DNA from: Thermoanaerobaculaceae bacterium
Lineage (GTDB): Bacteria > Acidobacteriota > Thermoanaerobaculia > Thermoanaerobaculales > Thermoanaerobaculaceae
Direction of reading: 5' to 3'
DNA: 43,017 nucleotides
Assembly (NCBI GenBank): GCA_025456225.1
Contig: JALOLB010000003.1
Span: 1 to 43,017 of the forward strand
Shown here: positions 9,121-18,274 of the stretch, in pieces
How the letters are laid out: each line of letters begins with the position of its first letter
Numbering within the stretch: the first letter of the stretch is position 1
Position numbers and translations under genes: made by a program
The notes under the pieces: generated by a model
What the model was told of the DNA's origin: nothing
The model's input: the letters and a program-made list of their open reading frames with translations, nothing else
Database searches by the model: none

Positions 9121-9633
9121 TCAAGGAGCGAGGGCCTGTTGGTGCACGCGCAGCGCCTCGGCTCCGAAGCACACCAGACGAACCTCCAGGACCTCGGAGT
9201 GGGCCGCCAGGAACGCTCGCACCTCGCGCACTGCGATCGCCGCGGCGCGCTCCATCGGGAAGCCGTAGGCGCCGGTCGAGATCGACGGGAAGGCGATGGT
9301 CCGCACCCCGTGCGCGACGGCCAGCTCGAGGCTGCGCCGGTAGCAGGCGGCCAGCAGCCCGTCCTCGCCGTGCCCGCCGCCGCGCCACACCGGGCCCACG
9401 GTGTGGATCACGAGGCGTGCCGGCAGGCGGTACCCCCTCGTGATCCGCGCCTCGCCCGTGGGGCAGCCCCCGAGCGTCCGGCACTCGGCCAGCAGCTCCG
9501 GCCCGGCAGCGCGGTGGATGGCGCCGTCCACCCCGCCGCCGCCGAGCAGGCTCTGGTTGGCCGCGTTGACGATCGCGTCCACCTCCTCCCGGGTGATGTC
9601 CCCCTCCACCACGACGATGCGCCCGTCCGCCAT
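9121..9633 (-). CDS. Macrodomain protein (O-acetyl-ADP-ribose deacetylase family)
   Basis: Protein of 170 aa, the normal size of a single macrodomain. It has the ADP-ribose-binding signatures of the MacroD/YmdB class: [33 protein letters not shown], and ISTGAYGFP in the phosphate-binding loop. Such enzymes hydrolyse O-acetyl-ADP-ribose or remove ADP-ribose from protein or nucleic acid in the cytoplasm. The ATG at 9633 follows GGAGGTG and a TAGAAT -10 box (9658-9653). The ORF track start 35 codons upstream would run through a heptad repeat island and is rejected. The gene stands alone, between two repeat islands, convergent with the STAND NTPase. Confidence 0.92.
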   Translation of the reverse strand: MADGRIVVVEGDITREEVDAIVNAANQSLLGGGGVDGAIHRAAGPELLAECRTLGGCPTGEARITRGYRLPARLVIHTVGPVWRGGGHGEDGLLAACYRRSLELAVAHGVRTIAFPSISTGAYGFPMERAAAIAVREVRAFLAAHSEVLEVRLVCFGAEALRVHQQALAP

Positions 9634-9673
9634 GCCCACCTCCGGTGGCACGATTCTATCGCCGCGAGCCATG

Positions 9674-9755
9674 TGGCTGGTGATCAGGGGCCAGAGGGAA
9701 GAAGGGAGGAGCGGCCAGGGCTGCTGATCACCGACCACCGATCCTGATCACGGTG
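9674..9755. repeat. Heptad repeat island, GTGATCA/GTGGTCG family
   Basis: Located between the macrodomain gene start and the pbpC stop. Arm one is GGTGATCAGGGGCCAGAG (from ~9679). Arm two (9721-9755), read on the minus strand, contains GTGATCA, GGATCG, GTGGTCG, GTGATCA. The arms are partly complementary. It belongs to the same family as the island at 9003 and the one at 41422. Confidence 0.6.
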
Positions 9756-9761
9756 CACCGG

Positions 9762-12254
9762 TCACTGCACGACGACGCGCACCGGGGCGGAGGTCACCTT
9801 CGAGAACGGGACCCGGGCCTGGAAGGTGTGGGCGCCAGGGGCGAGTGGCCAGCGGGCGGTGTAGGGGTAGTCGGCGAGCTGCCAGGGGAGGCCGTCCACC
9901 AGCCACAGGACCTGCTCGACCCGCGGCTCGACGGTGGCGCGCAGGGCCAGGGTGGCCAGCTCGACGGGGGTCTCGGGGTCGCGCAGCAGCCGCGAGTCGG
10001 TCTGGGGGGCGGTGATGCGGATGCGCAGGGAGGGCGCGGCCGCCACCGCCGACCCCTCGCCCTCCAGGAGCCACAGGCCCGGGAGCGCCGGCGGGCGCGG
10101 CAGCCCGTTGCGGGCCGCCCAGTCGGCGTAGCGGGGCGGGAGCAGGGTGAAGGTGCGAGCGGCCACGACCTCCCGCGGGGTGCGGGTCGAGGCCGGGACG
10201 CCGGTGCGGGTGTCGATCGCCATCTGGAGGTGGGCGTCGCAGGTGCGCCGGGGCGCGTCGGAGGGCTGCACCCACTCGCTCATCACCTTGCCGCAGAGGG
10301 GGGAGGCGAGCCGGCCGGTGAGGGCGCACAGCCGCACCGGCACGAGCCCCTCCGGGGCCGGGAACGAGAGGTCCTCGAAGCCGTCGCGAAGCTCCGGGTG
10401 GAGCGACAGCATGACCCGCTGGGCGAGGGCGGCAGCCTGGGAGAAGCCGGTGGCGCCCTGCATGGGCCGGTGGTCGGGGCGCCCCATCCAGACCCCGATC
10501 AGGTAGCGCCGCGACCACGCCAGCGCCCAGGCGTCGCGCTGCTCGGGGGAGGTGCCGGTCTTGACGGCCACCGGGAACGGGAACTCGCTCGAGCCCATGC
10601 GCGGGAAGCTGGGGAGGCGGGCCATGGGATCCGCGAGCTGCAGGGTGACCAGGCGCGCCGTGGTCTCGGAGACGAGCCGGCGGCCGGTGCCCTCCGGGTC
10701 GCCCTCGAGCCAGGCCAGCTCGGCCAGCCGCCCGTCGGTCGCGAGCACGGTGGTGGCGCGCACGAGCTGCTCGAGGGTCACCGGCATGCCGCCCACCGCC
10801 ATCCCGAGGCCGATGCGCCGGGCCGGGGTGGTGCCGTCGTGGAGGCCGAGGTCCCGCAAGAACGTGTACCCCTCCTCGAGGCCAATCCGCTCGAGCAACC
10901 CCACGGCCGGAACGTTCCGGGAGTTGGCGAGGGCGACGCGGGGCAGCAGCGGCCCGAGGAAGCGGTGGTCGGCGTTGACGATGCCGCCGGGGGCGCGCTG
11001 CAGGTCGTCGACGATCGTGGCCGGCGTGATCGTCCCCAGCTCGTAGCCGAGGGCGTAGAGGAACGGCTTGAGGGTGCTGCCGGGGGAGCGCGGCACGCGG
11101 GTGTAGTCGATGGCGCCCAGGTGCGCGGCGTCGGTCCACCCGGAGGACGCGACCGAGGCCCGCACCTGGCGACCCGGCAGCTCGACGACCATCACCGCCG
11201 CGTTGCCGACCCCCACCCACTCGCCCTGGGCCACCGCCTCGCGCACGAGGGTGGAGACCTGCTCCTGGAGGCCCAGGTCCAGGGTGGTGGCGACGACCGG
11301 GTGCGCGGCGCGCGCGGCCCGGGCGGCTGGGGAGCCGAGCTGGCGCTCGAGCCGCAGGATGGCGTGCATGGCGACGATCGGCCGTACCTCCCTGGTGGGC
11401 ACGCGCAGCGTCCGGATGTCGAGCCGCGCCTGCGCCCACTCCACCTCGCCGATCACGCCCTGCTGGTGGAGCAGCGACAGGATGCGCTCGCCACGCGCCA
11501 CGGCGCGCAGCCGGCCGGAGGGGCGGAACGGGTTCATGGCGGCGGGGGCCTGGGGGATGGCCGAGAGGTAGGCGATCTCCGCCCAGGACAGGTCCTCCAC
11601 CGGCTTGTCGAGGTAGCGGCGGGCCGCGTGGGCGATCCCGTGCACCCGGTTGCCGTAGGGGGCGAGGCGCAGGTAGTGGGCGAGCAGCGCCTGGCGGCCG
11701 TAGCGGGCGGTCAGGAAGAAGGCCGTCACCGCCTCCACCGCCTTGCGCGGCAGCGTTCGGGCACCGGGCCGCTGCATGCGCGCCACCTGCATGGCCAGGG
11801 TGGAGGCGCCGGAGACCCGCTGGCGGCGCGACAGGTTCTGCCAGGCGGCACGGCCCGCGGCCAGGGGGTCCACGCCCGGGTGCAGCCAGAAGCGGCGGTC
11901 CTCGATCGCCACGGTGGCTGCCACGACCCTCGGGGGCAGGGCCTCGAGCGGCCAGTACCCCAGCTCGGCGTCCCGCCCGTCCCCGAGCTCGCACAGGAAC
12001 GCCCCGTGCCGGTCCCGGAGCAGCAGCGTCGGCGCCGGCGCCTCCAGGCGGGCACGGGCAAGGCCGATCCCCACGACTGCAAGGGTGGCCACCGCCACGA
12101 GCACCGCGAGAACCTTGGATACAGTCGAGAGTCTGGTACTGAAAGTCGAGAGTCGAGAGTTGAGAGTCGAGAGCCCTTTACAGAAGGTCGAGAGTCGAGA
12201 GTTGAGAGTCGAGAGTCCTCCCACCCACCCGGCAAAGCGGGTCCTCTTTCCCAT
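9762..12254 (-). CDS. pbpC: Penicillin-binding protein 1C (bifunctional murein synthase)
   Basis: Protein of 830 aa from the ATG at 12254. After one TM helix (VLAVLVAVATLAVVG) comes a GT51 glycosyltransferase domain (EDRRFWLHPGVD near 116, GASTLAMQVAR). A class A transpeptidase domain follows with SxxK (STLK near 393), SxN (SRN) and KTGTS near 563. The C-terminal ~90 residues match the BiPBP_C domain of PbpC proteins. It polymerises lipid II and may cross-link murein on the periplasmic side. The start is uncertain: residues 14-48 are a 7-residue repeat (LSTLNSR, LSTFCKG and so on) encoded by an intergenic heptad array. An in-frame GTG at 12104, just before the TM helix, would give 780 aa, close to the 770 aa of E. 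coli PbpC. It lies directly downstream of the A2M gene, the known yfhM-pbpC partnership. Confidence 0.93.
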   Translation of the reverse strand: MGKRTRFAGWVGGLSTLNSRLSTFCKGLSTLNSRLSTFSTRLSTVSKVLAVLVAVATLAVVGIGLARARLEAPAPTLLLRDRHGAFLCELGDGRDAELGYWPLEALPPRVVAATVAIEDRRFWLHPGVDPLAAGRAAWQNLSRRQRVSGASTLAMQVARMQRPGARTLPRKAVEAVTAFFLTARYGRQALLAHYLRLAPYGNRVHGIAHAARRYLDKPVEDLSWAEIAYLSAIPQAPAAMNPFRPSGRLRAVARGERILSLLHQQGVIGEVEWAQARLDIRTLRVPTREVRPIVAMHAILRLERQLGSPAARAARAAHPVVATTLDLGLQEQVSTLVREAVAQGEWVGVGNAAVMVVELPGRQVRASVASSGWTDAAHLGAIDYTRVPRSPGSTLKPFLYALGYELGTITPATIVDDLQRAPGGIVNADHRFLGPLLPRVALANSRNVPAVGLLERIGLEEGYTFLRDLGLHDGTTPARRIGLGMAVGGMPVTLEQLVRATTVLATDGRLAELAWLEGDPEGTGRRLVSETTARLVTLQLADPMARLPSFPRMGSSEFPFPVAVKTGTSPEQRDAWALAWSRRYLIGVWMGRPDHRPMQGATGFSQAAALAQRVMLSLHPELRDGFEDLSFPAPEGLVPVRLCALTGRLASPLCGKVMSEWVQPSDAPRRTCDAHLQMAIDTRTGVPASTRTPREVVAARTFTLLPPRYADWAARNGLPRPPALPGLWLLEGEGSAVAAAPSLRIRITAPQTDSRLLRDPETPVELATLALRATVEPRVEQVLWLVDGLPWQLADYPYTARWPLAPGAHTFQARVPFSKVTSAPVRVVVQ

Positions 12255-12330
12255 GGGTGGGAGGTGGCACTCTTGACTCTCGACTCTCAACTCTCGACTT
12301 CCCCGTGGCACTCTCGACTCCTTCCCTCGA
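12122..12330. repeat. GAGAGTC heptad repeat island, overlapping the 5' end of pbpC
   Basis: Two plus-orientation arrays (about 12143-12176 and 12187-12220: GTCGAGAGTCGAGAGTTGAG and so on) are followed by a short core and the reverse-oriented array (12268-12302, plus 12309-12319). GTCGAGAGTTGAGAGTCGAG occurs in the first half and its exact 20-nt complement in the second. The core arms CCTCCCACCCA / TGGGTGGGAGG extend the potential hairpin. The island fills the gap between the A2M stop and pbpC and runs into the pbpC reading frame. Confidence 0.9.
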
Positions 12331-12332
12331 AC

Positions 12333-15300
12333 CTACTTCGGAGTCGCAGGCTGGACGACGACCCGCGCGCCGGCGCCCTGGCCCCAGGTGGCGCCGTCGT
12401 ACATCATCTCGGCGCGGGCCGGGGGCTGGACGTACTCGCCGGCGACCGTGGCCCGGGTGCGGAAGTAGAAGTCGTACGTGCCCTTGGGCAGCCAGTCGTA
12501 GTAGAACGCCACGTGGTCGTCCATGAAACCGACGTAGGTCGGTGCGAGCGTCGCGGTACCCTTCGGGCGGGCCTCCGGCGGGGCGGTGGCGAGCCCGGGG
12601 TTGAGCGGCTCGCACCCGGCGGCCAGGGGTGTCACGACTGCCACGTACGCCCGGTCGGAGGGGTTGACCACCTGCACGTGCTCCTCCACCACGTCCCCAA
12701 CCGCCAGCTCGACGGTCGTGCCGGCCGCGGCGAGGGCGATCCGGTCGGGTGGAGCATCCTCCCCGCGCTGGCGCAGCCACTCGCGGCTCACCACGAACCC
12801 GTTCGCCTGGGGCGACACCTGGCTGCCGTCGGCGGCGGGCACCCAGCTCGTCTCGAGCCGCGCCACCACCGGCCGCCCGGCGCCGGGCTGGAGGGTGATC
12901 TCGCCGGCCGCCGGCGTGTTGGTCTTGAAGGTGACAAGGGGTGTCTCGGGTCCCAGATCGAGTGTGCGGTCCCCGCCCAGCCGCAGGCGGACCTGGCGCC
13001 TGCCGGCCCCGGCGAACGGCGGCTTCACGAGCTCGGAGAGCGCCAGCAGCGCCGCCGCGTTGGCGTTGGTGGACCCCCAGCCGTCGTCGCGGCCGAGGGT
13101 GACGAGGCCGTCCACGAGGACCTGGAGCCGCGGGCTTGACGCATCGCTCTGGATCACCGCCCGGGTGACCTCGGCGACGGTGCGGGTCTCGGAGGGCAGG
13201 ATGCGGGCGCTACGCGCCGTGGTCCGCCCCTGCAGCCCGCCGTAGATCTCCTTCCCCTGGTGGAGCCGCGTCACGATCCCGTCCCACATGCGCGTGGTGA
13301 GCGCCCGGGCGGCCGGGGAGTCGGCCTCCCCGGAGCGGGCGTAGGCGTGCAGCACCTCCGCCGTGCCCTCGAGGTCGAGGTACTCCGCCTTGCGCGCCAG
13401 CTCCGCCGCGTAGGCGGGCTGGGCCTTGCCGGCCTGCACGAGGGCGATGAGCGCCCAGGAGCGCTCGGCGAACGACTCCCCGTCGATGAACCGCGAGTAG
13501 TCGGAGCGCAGCGCCTGCTCGAGGGTGCGGGTGAGGCGGTCCATGAGCTTCGGATCGACGGGGTAGCCCGCCTCCTTCGCCTCGACGAGGAGCTGCACGG
13601 TCCAGGCGGTGAGGGAGACGTATCCGGGTCCACCCGGCCAGTACGCCACCAGCCCCTGGCCGTCCACGGCCTTGCCGATCCAGTCGAGGGTGTCCGCCAC
13701 CGCTCGCTGCAGTGCCTCCTCCCCGCCCTCCTGCGCGAGCAGCCCGCGCAGGCGCGCCATCGCCACCTGGGCGCGGGTGCGGGAGATGCGCTGCTCGGTG
13801 CAGCCGTACGGGTAGTCGAGCAGGAACGAGAGCCCGGCCGCCATGCGCACCAGGCCGGCCTGCTCGGAGAGCACGAGGGTGCGCCGCACCGTGCCGGGCC
13901 GCGGCGGGTCGGGGACGGCGGACACGGCGAGCGGCTTCCCGGACTCCAGCTCCTGCATCTGCCGCACCACCATGCGCGCCCGGTCGGGCTGGATCGGCAG
14001 CCTGACCTCGAAGGCATCGCGAGCCCCGTCGGCGGTGCGCGCCACCGCCACCCGGAACGTCACGTCCTTGCGGGACAGCGTGCCTTCGGCATCCACCCCC
14101 GGGGTCGTGACGGTGACCGGGAAGTCGATGCGCAGGGGCTGGTTGGGCACCCAGGCCAGGTCGCGGCTGGCGCCCCCGTCCAGGGTGACGCCCTCCACCT
14201 GCCACTCGGCCTTCCCGGGTCCGCCCTCACCCTCGACGACGCGGCCGATCGCCGCGGCGGTGAACCGGTCCCCCGGCCGCACGAAGCGCGGCAGCGCCGG
14301 CTGCACGATGACCGGGAGGCGGACGGCGATCTGGGAGACGCCGACCCCGAAGCGGTCGGGGCCGGACGCGGCCTTCGCCCGCAGCTTGAACACCGTGAGG
14401 TTGTCCGGCAGCTCGACGGTGACGGTGGCGACACCATCGGGCCCCACCTGGATCGCCGGGTTGTAGAACGGCACGCTCTTGAAGTTGCGGCGCACCGTGG
14501 TGCGCTCGAGCAGCCCGCCCTCCTCGCCCTCGTCGCCCCCCGGCAGCTCGGCGAACGCCAGCTCACCGAATGCCAGGTTGCGGGTGTCCCGCACCGTCAG
14601 GCGCGAGCGCACCGGGTCGATGAAGTCGGGGAGCGGGTCGAGTCGCTGCTCCCGCCCCAGGGCCAGCACCGCGGCGTCCACGAGCCACAGGGTCACCTCG
14701 CCGGGCAGCGGGCGGCCCTTGGGATCGGAGAGCCTGATGGTGACCTCGACCTCGCTGCCGGGCAGCGCCCGCTCGGGGTGCACGAGCGTCACCTCGACGC
14801 GGTTCGAGACCGCGCTGACCTGGAGCCACGTGGTGGCGGCCATGGTGGTGGGCTTGCCGAGGTCGGCGGTGGAGCCGGCGGCCGGCGCCGAGCCGGCGAC
14901 CCGGCCGCGCATGAGCACGGCGTGCACCGGCAAACGTGGCACGAAGGACGGCAGCACCGGCACCTCGACCGTGGCGGCGCCGCCCGAGACCTCCACCCAC
15001 CGGTACTGGTTGCCCTCCGGGGCCTCGACCACGAGCAGCGCGCGCGCCGCCTGGAACGGGCTCTGCAGCACCAGCTTCGCCGTGTCTCCGGGGTCGTAGG
15101 CCGGCTTGTCGGAGGACATCGTGAAGACCGGCGTGGCGGGCTTCGGCCAGCTCTGGGGCTCGGGGCCCCCGGCATAGAGGTCCACCGAGACGGTCTGGGA
15201 GCGCCCCAGCCGGTCGGCGGCCTCGAGCTCGACGATGTAGACGCCGGCGGTGGGGATGGCGAGCGGCACGGTGACGGCCGCGGCGCCGCTCGTGACCGTG

Positions 15301-18269
15301 GTCTCGGAGAGCTGCTCGTCCACGACATCGGTGAGGTAGCGGGCCTGCCCCTGGGCGAAGTCCGAGGCCTGCAGCACGGAGTGCCACTGGCGGTGCTTCA
15401 GCCGCACCGTCACCGGCAGCCCGGCGAGCGGCGTGTCATCCACCCCCAGCACCAGCACCTGGGGCTCGATGGTCGTGGCGTTGGCCAGGAAGCGTGGCGC
15501 CAGCAGGCCGAGCACGAAGGGCGGCACCGCCACGACCTGCTGCACGGCGGTGACCGTCTGGTCGTCGGCGCCGGTGACGGTGGCCTCGACGAGATAGGTG
15601 CGCGGCTGGGCCGTGGCCTCGGCGCCGGGGTTGAGGGTGAGCGAGGCGCCGCCCTCGGCGTCGGTGACGTCCTCCTGCTCGAGGCGCGGCGAGCCCTCGA
15701 ACCTCCGCGCACCGGCGAAGCGCGCGTCGGAGGAGAACAGGAACCCCTCCTGGCCCTTGGGCTGCCAGGCGTAGGGGAACTGGGTGACCCGCCAGCGCAC
15801 CGGCCGGCCGGCCACCCGGCCACCGGCGTAGTAGGTGGCGGTGAGGCCCACCTTGAGCTCGCCGTCCAGGGGCGCCCGGTCGGGGGCCGTGAGGTGGATC
15901 TCGAACTCCGGCAGGCGGTAGGCCTCCATGCGGAAGGCGACCTCGGCGATCCGCTCCTGGGTGGGCAGCTCGAGGGCGGCCGTGAACGTCCCGGTCGGCA
16001 GGTCGTCGGCCGAGAACGCCTGGTAGAACCCGCCGCTCGGCGACAGCTCGACGGGGAAGCGCCAGACGATGTCGCCCGGCCCTTCCACGAGCAGGGTGCC
16101 GCTACCCTTCAGGGGCGTGAGCTGCCCGTGGAAGCGCTGGCGCACCCACCCCTTGATGTGCACCGTCTCCTCGGGGCGGTAGACCGGGCGCTCGGTGAAG
16201 ATGTGGCACAGCCGGCGGGGGATCTCGGGTCGCCCGGCCAGACTCTCGTGCGTCCACTGCAGCCAGGTCTGGCGGGTAGGCTGCCAGCGGTTGTCGGCGA
16301 AGCCGTCGGGAGCGCGGTCCGGGTCCAGCACCAGCGAGTCGCCGTCCTTCTCGACCACCAGGCGGCGCACCTCCACGGAGCGGGTCGGCCGGAAGCCGGG
16401 GACGGCCCATCGCAGTGTGCCGTCGGCTCCGGTCGTGCCCTCGAAGAGCGTCTCCCAGGTCGTCTGGCCGGTCGACACGGAGCCCTCGACCCGTACCCGC
16501 GCGCCCGGCACCGGCTGGCCGCTCGACAGCGCCGTCACGGCGAACACCACCGCCCCGGGCTCCTCCAGGGTGGCGAGCGCCAGGTCGGTGACCTGCAGGC
16601 GCATCCAGGCGCGCTCGTTGCCGGTTCCCAGTCGGCGGATGCCCACCAGGTAAGTCCCGGGCCGGGACTTGCCGCCGGCCTTCGCCAGATGGGCCGCCAG
16701 GTCGAGGCCGAACGTCGCGGCCCCGCCCTCGGTGCGCAGGGGCAGATCGATCAGGGTCGAGACCTGGGGGGAGCCGAGGGCCGACAGGTGCTGGCGGAGC
16801 TGCCACTCGTCGATGCTGCGGTCCGCTGCCGTGTGGGGTGCCGGCTCCTCGCCGGGTCCAGGCGGGCGCTGGCTCTCGTCGGTGCGCACCGCCGAGGTCG
16901 GGAACGGCCAGAACGTGCGATCGAGTGGGTCGACGCGGTGGATGCGCAGGTCCACGCGCTCGTCGCCGCGTCCCTGCAGCGGGGCCATCTGCGGCCCGTA
17001 ACGTTCGACGATGCCGGAGGTGGCGCCCCACTGCAGGAACGCCGCCTTGCGGGGGAACGCCAGGAAGACCTCGGACTCCCCCTGGAGGTCGAGGCCGCGC
17101 CCGTGGGTGTCGGACAGCGACGTGGGCACCACGGCGACGCGGTAGAGGGTCTCCCGGGCGAACGAGCCGCTCACCGTGAGGCTCGTGCCGCTCACCGCGA
17201 AGGTCAGGTTGTCAACGGCCGGCGAGAGGCGCACCAGGTTGCGGGCCTCCACCGGCCCGAGCGCCTGGGGCGGCGACGAGAACCGCAGCACGAGCCGCGG
17301 CGAGTCGGCCTCGCACTGCAGCGCCTGCTCGCGGGAGTATCGGGACCCGGCCGGCGTCAGGGGGACCTGGGCCGCGCCGCACCCCATCGTCAGCACGCGG
17401 AACGGCTCGGCGGTGGAAAAGCTCACTCGCGCGAACGAGCGATCGGCCGAGTCGTCCAGGCTGAGGCGCAGGTGGACGATCGCCCGCGTGCCCAGGGCGA
17501 CCGGCTGGCGGAGCTGCACGACATAGGTCGCGGCATCCGCGCGGTTACTCCGCTCGGGGACCTTGATCGTGAGGTCCTCGCCCTCGAGGAAGCGGCCTCC
17601 GCCCGGCTCCACCCCGGGAAGGGGCCGCAGCTCGATGCGCACCATGCGTGCCAGGGCAGCCTCGTCGAGGGGCTCCGGGAAGGTGAGCGTGATGCCGTCC
17701 ACGGGCTCGAGCCCCTCCGCCCCGTTGGCGGGCAGACTGGAGGTGGGGGCGGACATCAACGTCATGAGGGGCTGGCGCGTGCCCCCCACCGTCACGACAA
17801 ACTGCCCGAGGGGAGGCCAGGGCTCGGCCGGCCTGAACTGCAGGGTGCGCGCGTCGAGCCACGTCCACGCCCCGGGGTGGTTCGGCTCCATTCGCACGAC
17901 GCGATCGGGCCGGTCCTCGGGCCCGCCGGTGGCCGGTCCGGCGTCGGCGGCGAAGAACACCGTGACCGGATCCCACCGGCGCAGGAAGTGGTCGGGCACC
18001 ACGACCGTGCCGGAGACCCCCGCCGGACGCGCCAGGGCCGGGGTCGGAGCCGGCTGGGTCTGAGCCGATGCCTGCCCCATGCCCGCCACCACCGTCGCCA
18101 CCACCAGCCAGGTCAAGGTCAACAGTACTCCAGGTCGGCCCGCTGGAAGGCTGGCTGCGACCGGGCGGGTGGGGGATGTGAGGGTGGGTTCGCCGGGTGG
18201 AGTGAGGGGGCAACCGTGAACTGACAACTGGGTGGTGGTTGGGGGCACACTGCTCTGCCGGCGTGACAT
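12333..18269 (-). CDS. Bacterial alpha-2-macroglobulin with thioester motif (YfhM-like)
   Basis: Protein of 1978 aa, somewhat longer than the ~1650 aa of E. coli YfhM. A hydrophobic export segment (VLLTLTWLVVATVVAGMG) lies about 50 residues from the predicted start. Beta-sandwich macroglobulin domains include the MG2 motif ERPVYRPEETVHIKGW near 693. The A2M core (RRNFKSVPFYNP, ELPDNLTVFKLRAKA) is followed by an intact thioester CTEQ with Cys at 1490 in PYGCTEQRIS, then the helical thioester domain. These periplasmic proteins trap attacking proteases by forming a covalent thioester link and are thought to protect the cell when the envelope is breached. ATG 18269 is chosen for the AAGGTG 8 nt upstream; GTG 18278, ATG 18275 and a TTG just before the export segment are alternatives. 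It starts about 6 bp after the giant gene stops and precedes pbpC. Confidence 0.93.
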   Translation of the reverse strand: MSRRQSSVPPTTTQLSVHGCPLTPPGEPTLTSPTRPVAASLPAGRPGVLLTLTWLVVATVVAGMGQASAQTQPAPTPALARPAGVSGTVVVPDHFLRRWDPVTVFFAADAGPATGGPEDRPDRVVRMEPNHPGAWTWLDARTLQFRPAEPWPPLGQFVVTVGGTRQPLMTLMSAPTSSLPANGAEGLEPVDGITLTFPEPLDEAALARMVRIELRPLPGVEPGGGRFLEGEDLTIKVPERSNRADAATYVVQLRQPVALGTRAIVHLRLSLDDSADRSFARVSFSTAEPFRVLTMGCGAAQVPLTPAGSRYSREQALQCEADSPRLVLRFSSPPQALGPVEARNLVRLSPAVDNLTFAVSGTSLTVSGSFARETLYRVAVVPTSLSDTHGRGLDLQGESEVFLAFPRKAAFLQWGATSGIVERYGPQMAPLQGRGDERVDLRIHRVDPLDRTFWPFPTSAVRTDESQRPPGPGEEPAPHTAADRSIDEWQLRQHLSALGSPQVSTLIDLPLRTEGGAATFGLDLAAHLAKAGGKSRPGTYLVGIRRLGTGNERAWMRLQVTDLALATLEEPGAVVFAVTALSSGQPVPGARVRVEGSVSTGQTTWETLFEGTTGADGTLRWAVPGFRPTRSVEVRRLVVEKDGDSLVLDPDRAPDGFADNRWQPTRQTWLQWTHESLAGRPEIPRRLCHIFTERPVYRPEETVHIKGWVRQRFHGQLTPLKGSGTLLVEGPGDIVWRFPVELSPSGGFYQAFSADDLPTGTFTAALELPTQERIAEVAFRMEAYRLPEFEIHLTAPDRAPLDGELKVGLTATYYAGGRVAGRPVRWRVTQFPYAWQPKGQEGFLFSSDARFAGARRFEGSPRLEQEDVTDAEGGASLTLNPGAEATAQPRTYLVEATVTGADDQTVTAVQQVVAVPPFVLGLLAPRFLANATTIEPQVLVLGVDDTPLAGLPVTVRLKHRQWHSVLQASDFAQGQARYLTDVVDEQLSETTVTSGAAAVTVPLAIPTAGVYIVELEAADRLGRSQTVSVDLYAGGPEPQSWPKPATPVFTMSSDKPAYDPGDTAKLVLQSPFQAARALLVVEAPEGNQYRWVEVSGGAATVEVPVLPSFVPRLPVHAVLMRGRVAGSAPAAGSTADLGKPTTMAATTWLQVSAVSNRVEVTLVHPERALPGSEVEVTIRLSDPKGRPLPGEVTLWLVDAAVLALGREQRLDPLPDFIDPVRSRLTVRDTRNLAFGELAFAELPGGDEGEEGGLLERTTVRRNFKSVPFYNPAIQVGPDGVATVTVELPDNLTVFKLRAKAASGPDRFGVGVSQIAVRLPVIVQPALPRFVRPGDRFTAAAIGRVVEGEGGPGKAEWQVEGVTLDGGASRDLAWVPNQPLRIDFPVTVTTPGVDAEGTLSRKDVTFRVAVARTADGARDAFEVRLPIQPDRARMVVRQMQELESGKPLAVSAVPDPPRPGTVRRTLVLSEQAGLVRMAAGLSFLLDYPYGCTEQRISRTRAQVAMARLRGLLAQEGGEEALQRAVADTLDWIGKAVDGQGLVAYWPGGPGYVSLTAWTVQLLVEAKEAGYPVDPKLMDRLTRTLEQALRSDYSRFIDGESFAERSWALIALVQAGKAQPAYAAELARKAEYLDLEGTAEVLHAYARSGEADSPAARALTTRMWDGIVTRLHQGKEIYGGLQGRTTARSARILPSETRTVAEVTRAVIQSDASSPRLQVLVDGLVTLGRDDGWGSTNANAAALLALSELVKPPFAGAGRRQVRLRLGGDRTLDLGPETPLVTFKTNTPAAGEITLQPGAGRPVVARLETSWVPAADGSQVSPQANGFVVSREWLRQRGEDAPPDRIALAAAGTTVELAVGDVVEEHVQVVNPSDRAYVAVVTPLAAGCEPLNPGLATAPPEARPKGTATLAPTYVGFMDDHVAFYYDWLPKGTYDFYFRTRATVAGEYVQPPARAEMMYDGATWGQGAGARVVVQPATPK
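18209..18232. repeat. Possible decayed heptad array in the A2M N-terminal coding region
   Basis: On the minus strand the bases read CAGTTGTCAGTTCACGGTTG, which divides into AGTTGTC, AGTTCAC, GGTTGCC with 7-nt spacing. It lies between the A2M start codon and its export segment, the same place where the array sits in pbpC. It is short and imperfect, so the link to the other islands is tentative. Confidence 0.3.
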
Positions 18270-18274
18270 GGTCA

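Noticed and set aside
8986-9121. Defence island formed by the STAND NTPase and macrodomain gene
   Set aside because: The genes converge and are separated by a repeat island, no other defence gene is near, and the surroundings are housekeeping and envelope genes. Kept only as a weak possibility in the findings.
12122-12330. CRISPR array
   Set aside because: The repeats are 7 nt and directly adjacent, without unique spacers, and no cas gene is near.
9753-13139. Plus-strand ORF of 1128 aa over pbpC
   Set aside because: Antisense to pbpC and the A2M 3' end; composition is that of a frame shadow, and it reads through the heptad island as ESRESRVESREP repeats.
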